The position numbers and the translations under genes were made by a program. A model generated the notes under the pieces. That model was not told the origin of the DNA. It saw only the letters and a list, made by a program, of their open reading frames with translations, and searched no databases. Below are positions 57,223-64,000 of a stretch of 64,000 nt of DNA, in pieces (positions within the stretch are counted from its first letter, which is position 1; each line of letters begins with the position of its first letter). Source of the stretch: Campylobacter concisus (GTDB lineage Bacteria; Campylobacterota; Campylobacteria; Campylobacterales; Campylobacteraceae). Where the stretch lies: assembly GCF_002092855.1 (NCBI RefSeq), contig NZ_LVLC01000001.1, positions 620,001 to 684,000 on the forward strand, read 5' to 3'.

Positions 57223-58775
57223 AAGCCCAGCTTTATCCTACCAGCAGCACTTCTAGCACCGTTACAAAATATCTCAAAATAAACCTTCTCATCTTTTTGC
57301 GAAATTTCTATGCGAAGCTCGTCATTTGGCCTTACAAATTTTAAAAATTTCAGATTCTCTACCACGCACTGATCGCCTATTTCTGCGCCAAGCTCTCTTG
57401 CAAATTTAAATACAAAATCAAGCTGCACAAAGCCAGGTAGCAACGGTAAATTTGGAAAATGCTCGGTAAAAATACCAAGTGCTGGGCTAAGCTTTGTTTT
57501 AAATTTGTAGATGCCATTTTCACTACTTTTATCCCAACTAGGCTCCCCAATCTTTTCTAAAAGCTCTTTAAAATTTGCTTTTATAAATTTACCTTGTGCG
57601 TTTTTACAAAGTGAGCTAACGATTTTAAAATACCTAACACTATTTTTAAACTCAGGCCTTAAAAGCTCATTTAGCCTTGCTACAACGCCCTTTTTGCCGC
57701 TATCTCTAAAGAGCTTCACACCCTCTTCGCTAAGCTCTAAAAGTGCGGCTAGGCGCTTAAATTTTGGATGCGTATCACAGTAGCAATCTTTTAAAAGGCC
57801 ACTTTCAAGCATCTTATTTTCGATGCTTATTAGATTGACCCTTTTGTCATTTAGCTTGACTATCCTATCGATCCTGCCCTTTAGCGTGAGTCTGTTGCCA
57901 TTTATCTGTGCCCAGTCGCTAGTTTGGAAAAACTCACACCATGGCGAACTCACGTTTAATGCCTCGTCCTCGCTAAGATCTGCCTTTACCTTGCTAAAAA
58001 GCAAAAGTTCATCACCTAAATTTCTAGCCACTACACCAGTTTCGGTACTGCCATAGATGTCGATGATGCACGCACTGCTTAGTTTTGCTATGCTAGCTCT
58101 TAGCTCGCTCTTTAGGGCTGAGCCGGCACAGATGATGTTTTTTAGCCCTAAAATTTCAGCTGCTCTTGGGCTAGAAATTAGCGTTTGAAGCAAAACTGGG
58201 CTTGTTATGAAACTTAAATTTTCAAGCTCTAGCTCAAAGATCGCCTCTGGGTAATTTAGCTCCCTACTAACAACCTTTGCACCAGAGATGATGGGCAAAA
58301 ATACCTTAAAAGTAAGGCCAAACATATGCTGATGTGAAACGCTTGAAAAAAATGTATCGCTTTCATTAACTCCAAGTTCTTCTTTTAAAAATAGCCCTTC
58401 TTCTATCATCGCACCAAGTCTTTTTGGGATATTTTTGCTATTTCCAGTCGAGCCTGAAGTTTGAAGAAAAAAAGTAGAATTTAGATTAAATTTTGGCTCC
58501 ATATTTCTAGCTGGAGTCAAAAAATTCTTGAAATTTTCATCATTGATATTAAATTTATCACTACTAAAAATAGGCTTTGCAAGCAAAATAGGCTTCACGC
58601 CGATCGCAAGTGATCCAAAAAAGGCTACACAAAAGTCAAAAGTTTCACTTAGATAGATCTCTATCTCACTCACACTATACTCTTTTAAATTTGCCCCAAA
58701 AATACCAACTTGTGAGTATAAATTTTTATCAATATCAACAAATTTAAACTCTTTTAGACTATTTTCAAACTCCAT
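57219..58775 (-). CDS. Fused AMP-ligase and FabA/Z-type dehydratase (ApeH-ApeI-like)
   Basis: 518 residues. Residues 1-~400 are an ANL adenylating enzyme: TSGSTG at 106-111, DIYGSTETGVV at 239-249, GRIDRIVKLNDKRV and the C-terminal lysine in AQGKFIKA (Lys396). It should activate an aryl acid starter for loading on ACP. Residues ~425-518 form a hot-dog dehydratase, TEHFPNLPLLPGFVQLDFVF, with His439 and Asp453 matching the FabA His-Asp pair, then ENLKFLKFVRPNDEL. In Proteobacterial APE clusters these are usually two genes. A 4-bp overlap joins it to the next gene. Confidence 0.83.
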   Translation of the reverse strand: MEFENSLKEFKFVDIDKNLYSQVGIFGANLKEYSVSEIEIYLSETFDFCVAFFGSLAIGVKPILLAKPIFSSDKFNINDENFKNFLTPARNMEPKFNLNSTFFLQTSGSTGNSKNIPKRLGAMIEEGLFLKEELGVNESDTFFSSVSHQHMFGLTFKVFLPIISGAKVVSRELNYPEAIFELELENLSFITSPVLLQTLISSPRAAEILGLKNIICAGSALKSELRASIAKLSSACIIDIYGSTETGVVARNLGDELLLFSKVKADLSEDEALNVSSPWCEFFQTSDWAQINGNRLTLKGRIDRIVKLNDKRVNLISIENKMLESGLLKDCYCDTHPKFKRLAALLELSEEGVKLFRDSGKKGVVARLNELLRPEFKNSVRYFKIVSSLCKNAQGKFIKANFKELLEKIGEPSWDKSSENGIYKFKTKLSPALGIFTEHFPNLPLLPGFVQLDFVFKFARELGAEIGDQCVVENLKFLKFVRPNDELRIEISQKDEKVYFEIFCNGARSAAGRIKLGL

Positions 58776-59310
58776 TTTTCCTCTTTAAAATAAAAACTTT
58801 ACGATATAAAATTTCTCCAAAAAACAAAAATCCCATCAAAATATAAGAGATAAAGGAGCAGTAAATGCTCCAATAAAATTTATTTTCAAAGCACGATAAA
58901 ACAAATACTAAAACCGCATTAAATACAAAAAATAAGCACCAAATTTTTGTTAGCCCTCTTGTGTAGCTAACGACCTTTTCATCTATATTTTTCTCTTTTA
59001 ATCTAGCGATTTTTGTTATAACAGCCTCGCCCTTTAAGCTGTAAAAAAAGATCGCCAAAAAGCCAAGGCTTACGATACTTGGATATAAAAGTGCTAGATT
59101 TACGCTTCTAAAAATAGCGCAAATGGCAAAAAATATCCCAGCCGCTAAGCAAACCTGTCTTTTCTTACCACTTTCAAAATAGGCTCTAAGCCCCCAAAGC
59201 ACACACAAAACACCAAATATCAAAGTGGCGTTTTCTTGCCAAAAAAATAGCACTAAAGGATAAGCAATGCTTACTAAAACTAGTGCTAGGTTTACTATTT
59301 TATGCTTCAA
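58765..59310 (-). CDS. COG4648-type membrane protein of the APE cluster (ApeG-like)
   Basis: 181 residues with five predicted membrane helices (~6-40, ~52-70, ~75-92, ~120-140, ~146-165). NLALVLVSIAYPLVLFF at the start and SYTRGLTKIWCLFFVFNAV in the fourth segment match the uncharacterised family found in APE and similar fatty-acid/polyketide clusters. Its role is unknown. It overlaps both neighbours by 11 bp. Confidence 0.75.
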   Translation of the reverse strand: MKHKIVNLALVLVSIAYPLVLFFWQENATLIFGVLCVLWGLRAYFESGKKRQVCLAAGIFFAICAIFRSVNLALLYPSIVSLGFLAIFFYSLKGEAVITKIARLKEKNIDEKVVSYTRGLTKIWCLFFVFNAVLVFVLSCFENKFYWSIYCSFISYILMGFLFFGEILYRKVFILKRKNGV

Positions 59311-59545
59311 ATTTCTTTGCTACGGCTTTTACAATATCATCAAGCGTTTTTACGTTTTTAAAATCCTCTGGCATCAGCCTATGTCCGGTTTGACGTTTGA
59401 TGTAATCAATCATATCAATAGCGTCGATGCTATCGATCTGCAAATCCTCATATATCCTAGTTTCTGGCTTTATCTTGCTCTCATCTATCTCAAAAAGATC
59501 GATCAAGGCTTTCTTTAAAATTTCAAAAATTTCTTTTTCACTCAT
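59300..59545 (-). CDS. Acyl carrier protein (ApeF-like)
   Basis: 81 residues with the phosphopantetheine site at Ser39 in LQIDSIDAIDMIDYIK. The fold and length are those of a standard ACP, here with an unusually acidic first helix. It is one of two ACPs side by side, which is the APE arrangement: one for starter loading and one for chain extension. It lies 2 bp after the other ACP. Confidence 0.9.
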   Translation of the reverse strand: MSEKEIFEILKKALIDLFEIDESKIKPETRIYEDLQIDSIDAIDMIDYIKRQTGHRLMPEDFKNVKTLDDIVKAVAKKFEA

Positions 59546-59547
59546 AG

Positions 59548-59808
59548 TTATTTCCTATTTTCGTAAATGTATTTTGCAAGAGAAGATACACTAAAAAATA
59601 TCTCTTTTAGATTTGAGCTCTTTGAGTCAAGCACGAGGCCATATTTTTTCTGCACCGCAAGCCCAAGCTCTAAGGCATCAACGCTATCAAGTCCAAGACC
59701 ATCATTAAAAAGTGGCGCATTCTCATCAATATCGCTTGGCTTCATATCCTCTAAATTTAAGCTTGTGATGATCAACTCTTTTATCTCATTAACTAGCTCT
59801 TTCACCAA
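59548..59808 (-). CDS. Acyl carrier protein (ApeE-like)
   Basis: 86 residues with Ser42 in GLGLDSVDALELGLAVQKKY, the 4'-phosphopantetheine attachment site. GLDSVDALEL is the form typical of the first APE carrier protein. It overlaps the acyltransferase gene upstream by 20 bp. Confidence 0.9.
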   Translation of the reverse strand: MVKELVNEIKELIITSLNLEDMKPSDIDENAPLFNDGLGLDSVDALELGLAVQKKYGLVLDSKSSNLKEIFFSVSSLAKYIYENRK

Positions 59809-60535
59809 ATTCCTCCTTATAAATTTTACTTATCTCATCATGCATTGCCCTGGCCCTCACGGGGCTTGGCCTATCCTTTAAAAACATATCAACATCAAAA
59901 ATTTTTATCTCTTTAAAATGATATTTTATCTTTTCATCTGATATTTTGTACCATGGTTCATTTTTTCTAAGGCTTCTTGGGTGCATATTGATACCGATGC
60001 AAACAATATTTTTAGCGCCTTTTACACCTATGTAAGCTGCTGCCTTATGAAAAATAATTTCATCTTTCGTACGTGTGCCCTCTGGGAAAATCAATAAATT
60101 TTCACCACCTTTTAAAACCTCTACGCTTTTTTGTAAAAATTCCTCGTTATTTGTGTTTGGTATGTAGTTGCAAGCCCTAATAGCTGCAAATAAAAATATA
60201 TTTTTGCCAAGCTCGCCCTTTACGATACAGTTTATCCTTTTAAATTTTGAAACCAAAAAGACCACATCAAGAAGCGAAGGGTGATTTGCTATGACCAAAT
60301 TTGATCCGCCATTTAGCTCGCTAAGCTCAAATTTATAGTCCAAACGCCCACAATTTTTAGCAACTTTTATAAAAAATCCCCAAGAAATTCTAACTAGATC
60401 ACGGCATAAATTTTGTACAAATTTAAATTTATTTAGCCCCAAAAGTACTACTGGCACAAGTAGCAAATCTCCGCTTATGCAAATGATCGCAAAAAAGAAA
60501 AAGAAAGATCCAGTTCTTAAAATTTTAAGGCTCAT
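59789..60535 (-). CDS. PlsC-type acyltransferase of the APE cluster (ApeD-like)
   Basis: 248 residues from ATG at 60533-60535; a start 63 bp further up would overlap the upstream gene by 74 bp and add a stretch unlike the family, so the downstream ATG, with an 11-bp overlap, is preferred. In the shorter numbering the catalytic NHPSLLD has His85 and Asp90 (HX4D), and FPEGTRTKDE is at ~150-159. An N-terminal hydrophobic segment anchors it to the membrane. It would transfer an acyl group to a glycerol-type acceptor. Confidence 0.82.
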   Translation of the reverse strand: MSLKILRTGSFFFFFAIICISGDLLLVPVVLLGLNKFKFVQNLCRDLVRISWGFFIKVAKNCGRLDYKFELSELNGGSNLVIANHPSLLDVVFLVSKFKRINCIVKGELGKNIFLFAAIRACNYIPNTNNEEFLQKSVEVLKGGENLLIFPEGTRTKDEIIFHKAAAYIGVKGAKNIVCIGINMHPRSLRKNEPWYKISDEKIKYHFKEIKIFDVDMFLKDRPSPVRARAMHDEISKIYKEEFGERAS

Positions 60536-61193
60536 AGCTAAAATCCCAAGATGAAGGATAACTACAACTTTGCCAGCTTTTAGATATTTTTGGATCAAAA
60601 TTTACAATAAAGCTTTTTAATAAATTCCCGCAAATTTCTTTTTCTTTTTTGGCTCTTTTTAGAGTTAAAATCCTCTCATTTTTTGCCTTTGAGACAACAA
60701 GAGCGAGCATAAATGACGGCTTTTTCTCATCAAAATAACTCTGCTTTATCGACTCGTGATAGGCAAGTATTAGCACCTTTTCATATCCGTCATTTAGTCT
60801 TAAAAATGCCGCTTGCAGCGCATCTTCGACTGGGCTAAATGATGAAATGGCAAGAATTTCATTGTGATTTTTAGCTTCTATACTAAGAAGCGACGAGATA
60901 GCGTTATGCACAGAAAGTGAAAACGAAGTAGGCGAAACTGGCTCAGCTTTTGCCAGTGTAGTCTCTAGCTCAAAGCAGCGATTTATCTCTCCTTCATACG
61001 AGCTAAAAATAACTGGCATATCAAGCTTATCAAAGCCACTAAGTAGGCTAAAAGCGCACTTTGCAGCACTACTTAGCCTTCTTCTTTGAATTGGTGGAAT
61101 TTTTGCTAGATCAAATTCTTTTTTGTATCTAGCCAGATCCTCGCCGACATCGCCATAAGCTATCGCGTCAAAAAAATCAACTTGAAATTTCAT
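60525..61193 (-). CDS. Chain-length-factor-like ketosynthase N-terminal protein (ApeC-like)
   Basis: 222 residues of the Ketoacyl-synt_2 family: IPPIQRRRLSSAAKCAFSLL (~33-52), VIFSSYEGEINRCFELETTL, PVSPTSFSLSVHNAISSLLSI (~86-106). It has no active-site Cys in the expected place and is only half a ketosynthase long; in the described APE system a protein of this type pairs with a full ketosynthase to set chain length. It starts 1 bp inside the stop of the periplasmic protein gene. Confidence 0.82.
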   Translation of the reverse strand: MKFQVDFFDAIAYGDVGEDLARYKKEFDLAKIPPIQRRRLSSAAKCAFSLLSGFDKLDMPVIFSSYEGEINRCFELETTLAKAEPVSPTSFSLSVHNAISSLLSIEAKNHNEILAISSFSPVEDALQAAFLRLNDGYEKVLILAYHESIKQSYFDEKKPSFMLALVVSKAKNERILTLKRAKKEKEICGNLLKSFIVNFDPKISKSWQSCSYPSSWDFSYEP

Positions 61194-61609
61194 TATTTCG
61201 CGATATCACCTTTTAGAGTAACACCAGACATCAAAGCACCGCTTCCGCACTGAAACTGAGTTTTTGAGTTAAATGGCTGTTTTTTGTAGTAGCCAGTTAA
61301 ATTTACAACCTTAGTGCCGCCTTCTTTTAATGCTCTTTCTTGGAAAGTCTTTAAGGCCGAAAGAAGTGCGATTTGGCATGCCTCTTCATCACTTTTATTA
61401 AAACCATTTGTCTTTTTATTTGATGTCAGGTCTTTTACAATTACCTGACCGCTATAGCCTGTGCCAAAGCTGATACTTACATTTGGAAGTAAGAAATTTT
61501 TAGCTTTTGGGCCATTTAGGAAATCAAGTGAGTGATATTTCACATCATCTCTTGCATTAAGACTTGTAGCAAATGCCAAAATGGCAACTAATGAAACTAA
61601 TTTTTTCAT
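61193..61609 (-). CDS. Small exported protein inside the APE operon
   Basis: 138 residues with a signal peptide (MKKLVSLVAILAFATSLNA). The mature part has FGTGYSGQVIVKDLTSNKKTNGFNKSDEEACQIAL (~48-82), GGTKVVNLTGYYKKQPF and QFQCGSGALMSGVTLKG; the two Cys could form a disulphide. I recall similar proteins in Gram-negative genomes carrying the wrong label excinuclease; nothing here resembles UvrA. It sits between the ketosynthase and the chain-length-factor gene with a 1-bp overlap downstream. Role unknown; a periplasmic part in handling the product is inference. Confidence 0.75.
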   Translation of the reverse strand: MKKLVSLVAILAFATSLNARDDVKYHSLDFLNGPKAKNFLLPNVSISFGTGYSGQVIVKDLTSNKKTNGFNKSDEEACQIALLSALKTFQERALKEGGTKVVNLTGYYKKQPFNSKTQFQCGSGALMSGVTLKGDIAK

Positions 61610-61620
61610 GTTTATCCTTT

Positions 61621-62874
61621 TTAAAATTTGTTATTAACTCTTTTGAATATCAAAGATGTATTTACACCACCAAATGCAAAGTTATTACTCATCACAAAGT
61701 CCGTCTTTATCGGTGTTGGCTCCTTTAAGTAGTTTAGCTTTGCACACTCAGGATCGATCACGTTTAAATTTATAGTTGGGAAAAATAGCTCTTCTCTCAT
61801 CATCATGATAGTTGCTATCGCCTCCAGTCCGCCGCAAGCTCCAAGCGTGTGACCAAGATAACTTTTAAGCGAGCTAATGGCGATATCCTCTCCAAAAATC
61901 TCATTTGTAGCGATGCTTTCAGCTATATCGCCGTGTTTTGTCGCAGTCGCATGGGCATTTACATATCCTATGCTTTTTGGCTCTAAATTTGCGTCACGAA
62001 GCGCTAGACTCATTGCTGCTTTCATTGTCGCACTTTGTGGCCTAGTGATGTGCGTGCCATCACATGTTGAACCAAAACCAACAACCTCAGCATAAATTTT
62101 AGCCCCTCTTTTTAAAGCGCTCTCTTCACTTTCAAGCACTAAAAATCCAGCTCCCTCGCCAAGCACCAAGCCATCTCTATCTTTTTCAAACGGCGTTGGG
62201 GTCAAATTTGGTGTGCTGTTTTTCACACTTGTAGCGTAGAGTTTGTCAAAGACGTAGGCCTCGCTCACGCAAAGCTCCTCAGCACCGCCTGCTAGCATCA
62301 TATCTATGCTGCCATTTTTTATGCTCTCATACGCATAGCCGATAGCATGCGAGCCACTCGTACATGCAGAAGATGTAGGAATGATACGCCCTTTTAGCGA
62401 GTAAAATAGTGCGATATTTGCCGCTGTGGTGTGAGGCATCATTTTTATGTAGGTATTTGCGTTAAAATCGCTATCCATGTCCAAAACGAGCTTTGCCATA
62501 TCAAGGATAGAGTCCGTGCTACCAGTGCTTGAGCCACTTGCTACGCCCATCCTGCCATCTTGCACGCTTGGATCTAAATTTGCAGCTTGCAACTCTTCTC
62601 CATTTAGCAAACCAGCGTCTTTTAAAGCAAGTCCGGCCGCATGTACGCTATAACACGAGACCTTGCCAAGGCTTCTTAGCTGTTTTCTGTCCCACTCCTG
62701 TGGGTGTTTGTAGTCTATGATAGGTGCTGCTAGGCGCGTGTTTAGGTCCTTACAACCATCCCACTCGCTCATATATTTCACGGCATTTTTACCCTCAAGA
62801 AATTTAGCTCTCATCTCCTCCCAGCTGTTGCCAAAAGCACTGACTGTGCCGATGCCTGTGACAAATACACGCAT
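61621..62874 (-). CDS. Beta-ketoacyl-ACP synthase of the APE cluster (ApeR-like, FabF type)
   Basis: 417 residues from ATG at 62872-62874, chosen over TTG at 62880 because GGAGG lies 8 bp upstream of the ATG, which overlaps the ketoreductase stop as TAATG. The catalytic triad is intact: Cys171 in TSSACTSGSHAIG, His308 in NAHATATKHGD and His342 in SYLGHTLGACGG, with Lys337 nearby. It should condense malonyl-ACP with the growing chain. By position it matches the first-condensation ketosynthase of APE clusters. Confidence 0.88.
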   Translation of the reverse strand: MRVFVTGIGTVSAFGNSWEEMRAKFLEGKNAVKYMSEWDGCKDLNTRLAAPIIDYKHPQEWDRKQLRSLGKVSCYSVHAAGLALKDAGLLNGEELQAANLDPSVQDGRMGVASGSSTGSTDSILDMAKLVLDMDSDFNANTYIKMMPHTTAANIALFYSLKGRIIPTSSACTSGSHAIGYAYESIKNGSIDMMLAGGAEELCVSEAYVFDKLYATSVKNSTPNLTPTPFEKDRDGLVLGEGAGFLVLESEESALKRGAKIYAEVVGFGSTCDGTHITRPQSATMKAAMSLALRDANLEPKSIGYVNAHATATKHGDIAESIATNEIFGEDIAISSLKSYLGHTLGACGGLEAIATIMMMREELFFPTINLNVIDPECAKLNYLKEPTPIKTDFVMSNNFAFGGVNTSLIFKRVNNKF

Positions 62875-63593
62875 TAGCAAAGTCCTCCATTTACGCCGAT
62901 CACCTGCCTTGTGATGTAGCTAGCCTCGTCGCTTAGTAGAAATTTAACCAGCCCTGCCACCTCGCTAGCCTCGCCAGCTCTTTTTGCAGGTATGGCCTTT
63001 AGCACCTCATCTAAAAAGTCGCTATTTAAAATTTCCTCGCTCATATCTGTCTTTATAAGCCCGGGCGCTACGCAGTTTACTGTTATGCCTCTACTTGCAA
63101 GCTCTACTGCAAGGGCTTTGCTAGCTCCTATGATGCCTGCCTTGCTAGCTGAGTAGTTCACCTGACCTCTATTGCCGATAACCCCCGAAACAGAGCTTAG
63201 TGTTACTATTCTAGCTGGCTTTCTAGCCCTTATCATGGGCATTAGCGCTGGTCTTAGCACGTTGTAAAAGCCATTTAAATTTACATCTATCACGTCAAAC
63301 CACTCTTCGTCACTCAGCCCCACAAAGGTGTTATCTCTTGTTATGCCAGCGTTTAAAATAACACCGTAATAAACGCCATTTGCCTCCATGTCAGCCTCTA
63401 TGGCCTCTTTAGCAGCAGCAGTATCAGCCACGTCAAATGTCAAAAATTTAGCCCCAAGTTCACTAGCCATCTTTAAAAGCTCATCGCTCTTACTTCTTGC
63501 GTGAAGCACCACTTCGTACTTGTTAGCAAGGTGCCTAGCTATGCTAGCTCCTATGCCTCTACTTGATCCAGTTATCAATACTCTCTTACTCAC
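62874..63593 (-). CDS. 3-ketoacyl-ACP reductase of the APE cluster (ApeQ-like, FabG type)
   Basis: 239 residues of the short-chain dehydrogenase family. NADPH loop TGSSRGIG at 8-15, NAG at 81-83, LSSVSG at ~132-137, and the catalytic pair Y147-x3-K151 in NYSASKAG. It reduces the beta-keto group after each condensation; with the dehydratase it leaves a double bond, and as no enoyl reductase is present the chain becomes a conjugated polyene. It overlaps the dehydratase by 8 bp. Confidence 0.88.
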   Translation of the reverse strand: MSKRVLITGSSRGIGASIARHLANKYEVVLHARSKSDELLKMASELGAKFLTFDVADTAAAKEAIEADMEANGVYYGVILNAGITRDNTFVGLSDEEWFDVIDVNLNGFYNVLRPALMPMIRARKPARIVTLSSVSGVIGNRGQVNYSASKAGIIGASKALAVELASRGITVNCVAPGLIKTDMSEEILNSDFLDEVLKAIPAKRAGEASEVAGLVKFLLSDEASYITRQVIGVNGGLC

Positions 63594-64000
63594 TAAGTGC
63601 CTTTTTTACAAATTCTTCATCAGGGCTCATCACGTTTAAAACCGTCCTTGCGCCAAGCTCTCCATTTACAAAAAGCTCGCTGTCATAAACGCCAAATCCA
63701 CTCTCATCTTGGATCGAGCACTTTGAGACGATCACTATCTCATCACCTACTTTAAAATACGGCCTAAAAATTTCAAATTTCCTACTGCCAAGCAAAAAGC
63801 CAAATATCGCCTTTTCGCCCCTTAACTCACGCATCTTTGAGTCATAAACACCAAGGCTTTGAGCCATCATCTCAATCGCTTTTTGCATGTAAAATTTCCC
63901 ATCTTCCAAAAATGGAGTTTGCTCATTTATCACACTTCTTACTTTTATGCTCTCGCAAGGGGTAAATTCTAAAATTTCATCGATCAGAGTTATGGCGCTA
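63586..64000 (-). CDS. Hot-dog dehydratase of the APE cluster, C-terminal part (ApeP-like; cut by window end)
   Basis: The frame is open to the last base, adding ~22 codons (ITLIDEILEFTPCESIKVRS) above the first in-frame GTG, with no start codon or ribosome site in between, so the true start lies outside. The pattern LIDEI ... FLEDGKFYMQKAIEMMAQSLGVY resembles ApeP/FabZ-like dehydratases; the usual catalytic His (PHRxPM just before LID) would lie a few residues beyond the edge, while the acidic residue in AIEMMAQ is present. Confidence 0.78.
   Translation of the reverse strand, partial: SAITLIDEILEFTPCESIKVRSVINEQTPFLEDGKFYMQKAIEMMAQSLGVYDSKMRELRGEKAIFGFLLGSRKFEIFRPYFKVGDEIVIVSKCSIQDESGFGVYDSELFVNGELGARTVLNVMSPDEEFVKKALSE

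Noticed and set aside
61193-61609. Possible labelling of this small protein as an excinuclease subunit
   Set aside because: It has a signal peptide and none of the ATPase or zinc-finger motifs of UvrA; such a label would be an annotation error.

Overview
The window is a chromosomal stretch of a low-GC Campylobacterota bacterium, most likely Campylobacter and probably C. concisus or a close relative. The evidence is two long blocks whose gene order matches what I remember of C. jejuni: rplU-rpmA-obgE...fmt-birA-parA-parB-atpF'-atpF-atpH-atpA-atpG-atpD-atpC-tolQ-tolR-tolA-tolB-pal-cpoB-slyD-fabD (about 1-22,200), and mutS2...murC...xseB...guaB-gatA-small ORF-ileS (about 37,400-49,830). Other signs are the split F-type ATP synthase with both b' and b subunits, frequent GTG and TTG starts, and TATAAT -10 boxes without clear -35 boxes. 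The species name is inference.

Layout. 1-16,858 (minus strand): fabD (cut by the window edge), slyD, the Tol-Pal envelope system, the F1 and peripheral-stalk genes of ATP synthase, parAB, birA, thiD, fmt, a small EF-hand protein and obgE. 16,930-21,575 (plus strand): a very AT-rich block of three glycosyltransferases and an O-antigen-ligase-like membrane protein, placed exactly between obgE and rpmA. 21,621-24,727: rpmA, rplU, a GC-rich di-haem cytochrome c peroxidase, and flhB. 24,779-28,582: a DcuB fumarate/succinate antiporter with an unusual ~100-residue insertion, tRNA-Phe, and an exbB-exbD-tonB operon with a possible Fur site. 28,718-34,311: LOS-core glycosyltransferases, polA, a DUF2809 membrane protein and a decayed SnoaL-like fragment. 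34,312-49,830 (minus): dapE, a GGDEF/EAL protein, mutS2, two small unknown genes, murC, a MmcQ/YjbR protein, a nitrilase-family hydrolase, xseB, metX, guaB, gatA, a 34-residue membrane protein and ileS. 49,926-52,396 (plus): a CinA-like protein and a secreted family-1 pectate-lyase-like protein.

52,447 to the window end (minus) is the most unusual region: a tightly overlapping operon of at least 14 genes with the content and order of an aryl polyene (APE) pigment-lipid cluster. It holds a dehydratase (cut by the window end), ketoreductase, ketosynthase, small periplasmic protein, chain-length-factor-like ketosynthase, PlsC-type acyltransferase, two acyl carrier proteins, a COG4648 membrane protein, a fused AMP-ligase/dehydratase, a fused glycosyltransferase/acyltransferase, a hot-dog thioesterase, a LolA-like carrier and an MMPL exporter. 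Together these would activate an aryl starter, extend it to a conjugated polyene on ACPs, attach it to a lipid or sugar head group and move it to the outer membrane. The cluster class is known. Points worth a second look here are the domain fusions, the genus, and the periplasmic protein inside the operon. I see no insertion sequence, prophage, CRISPR array or rRNA.
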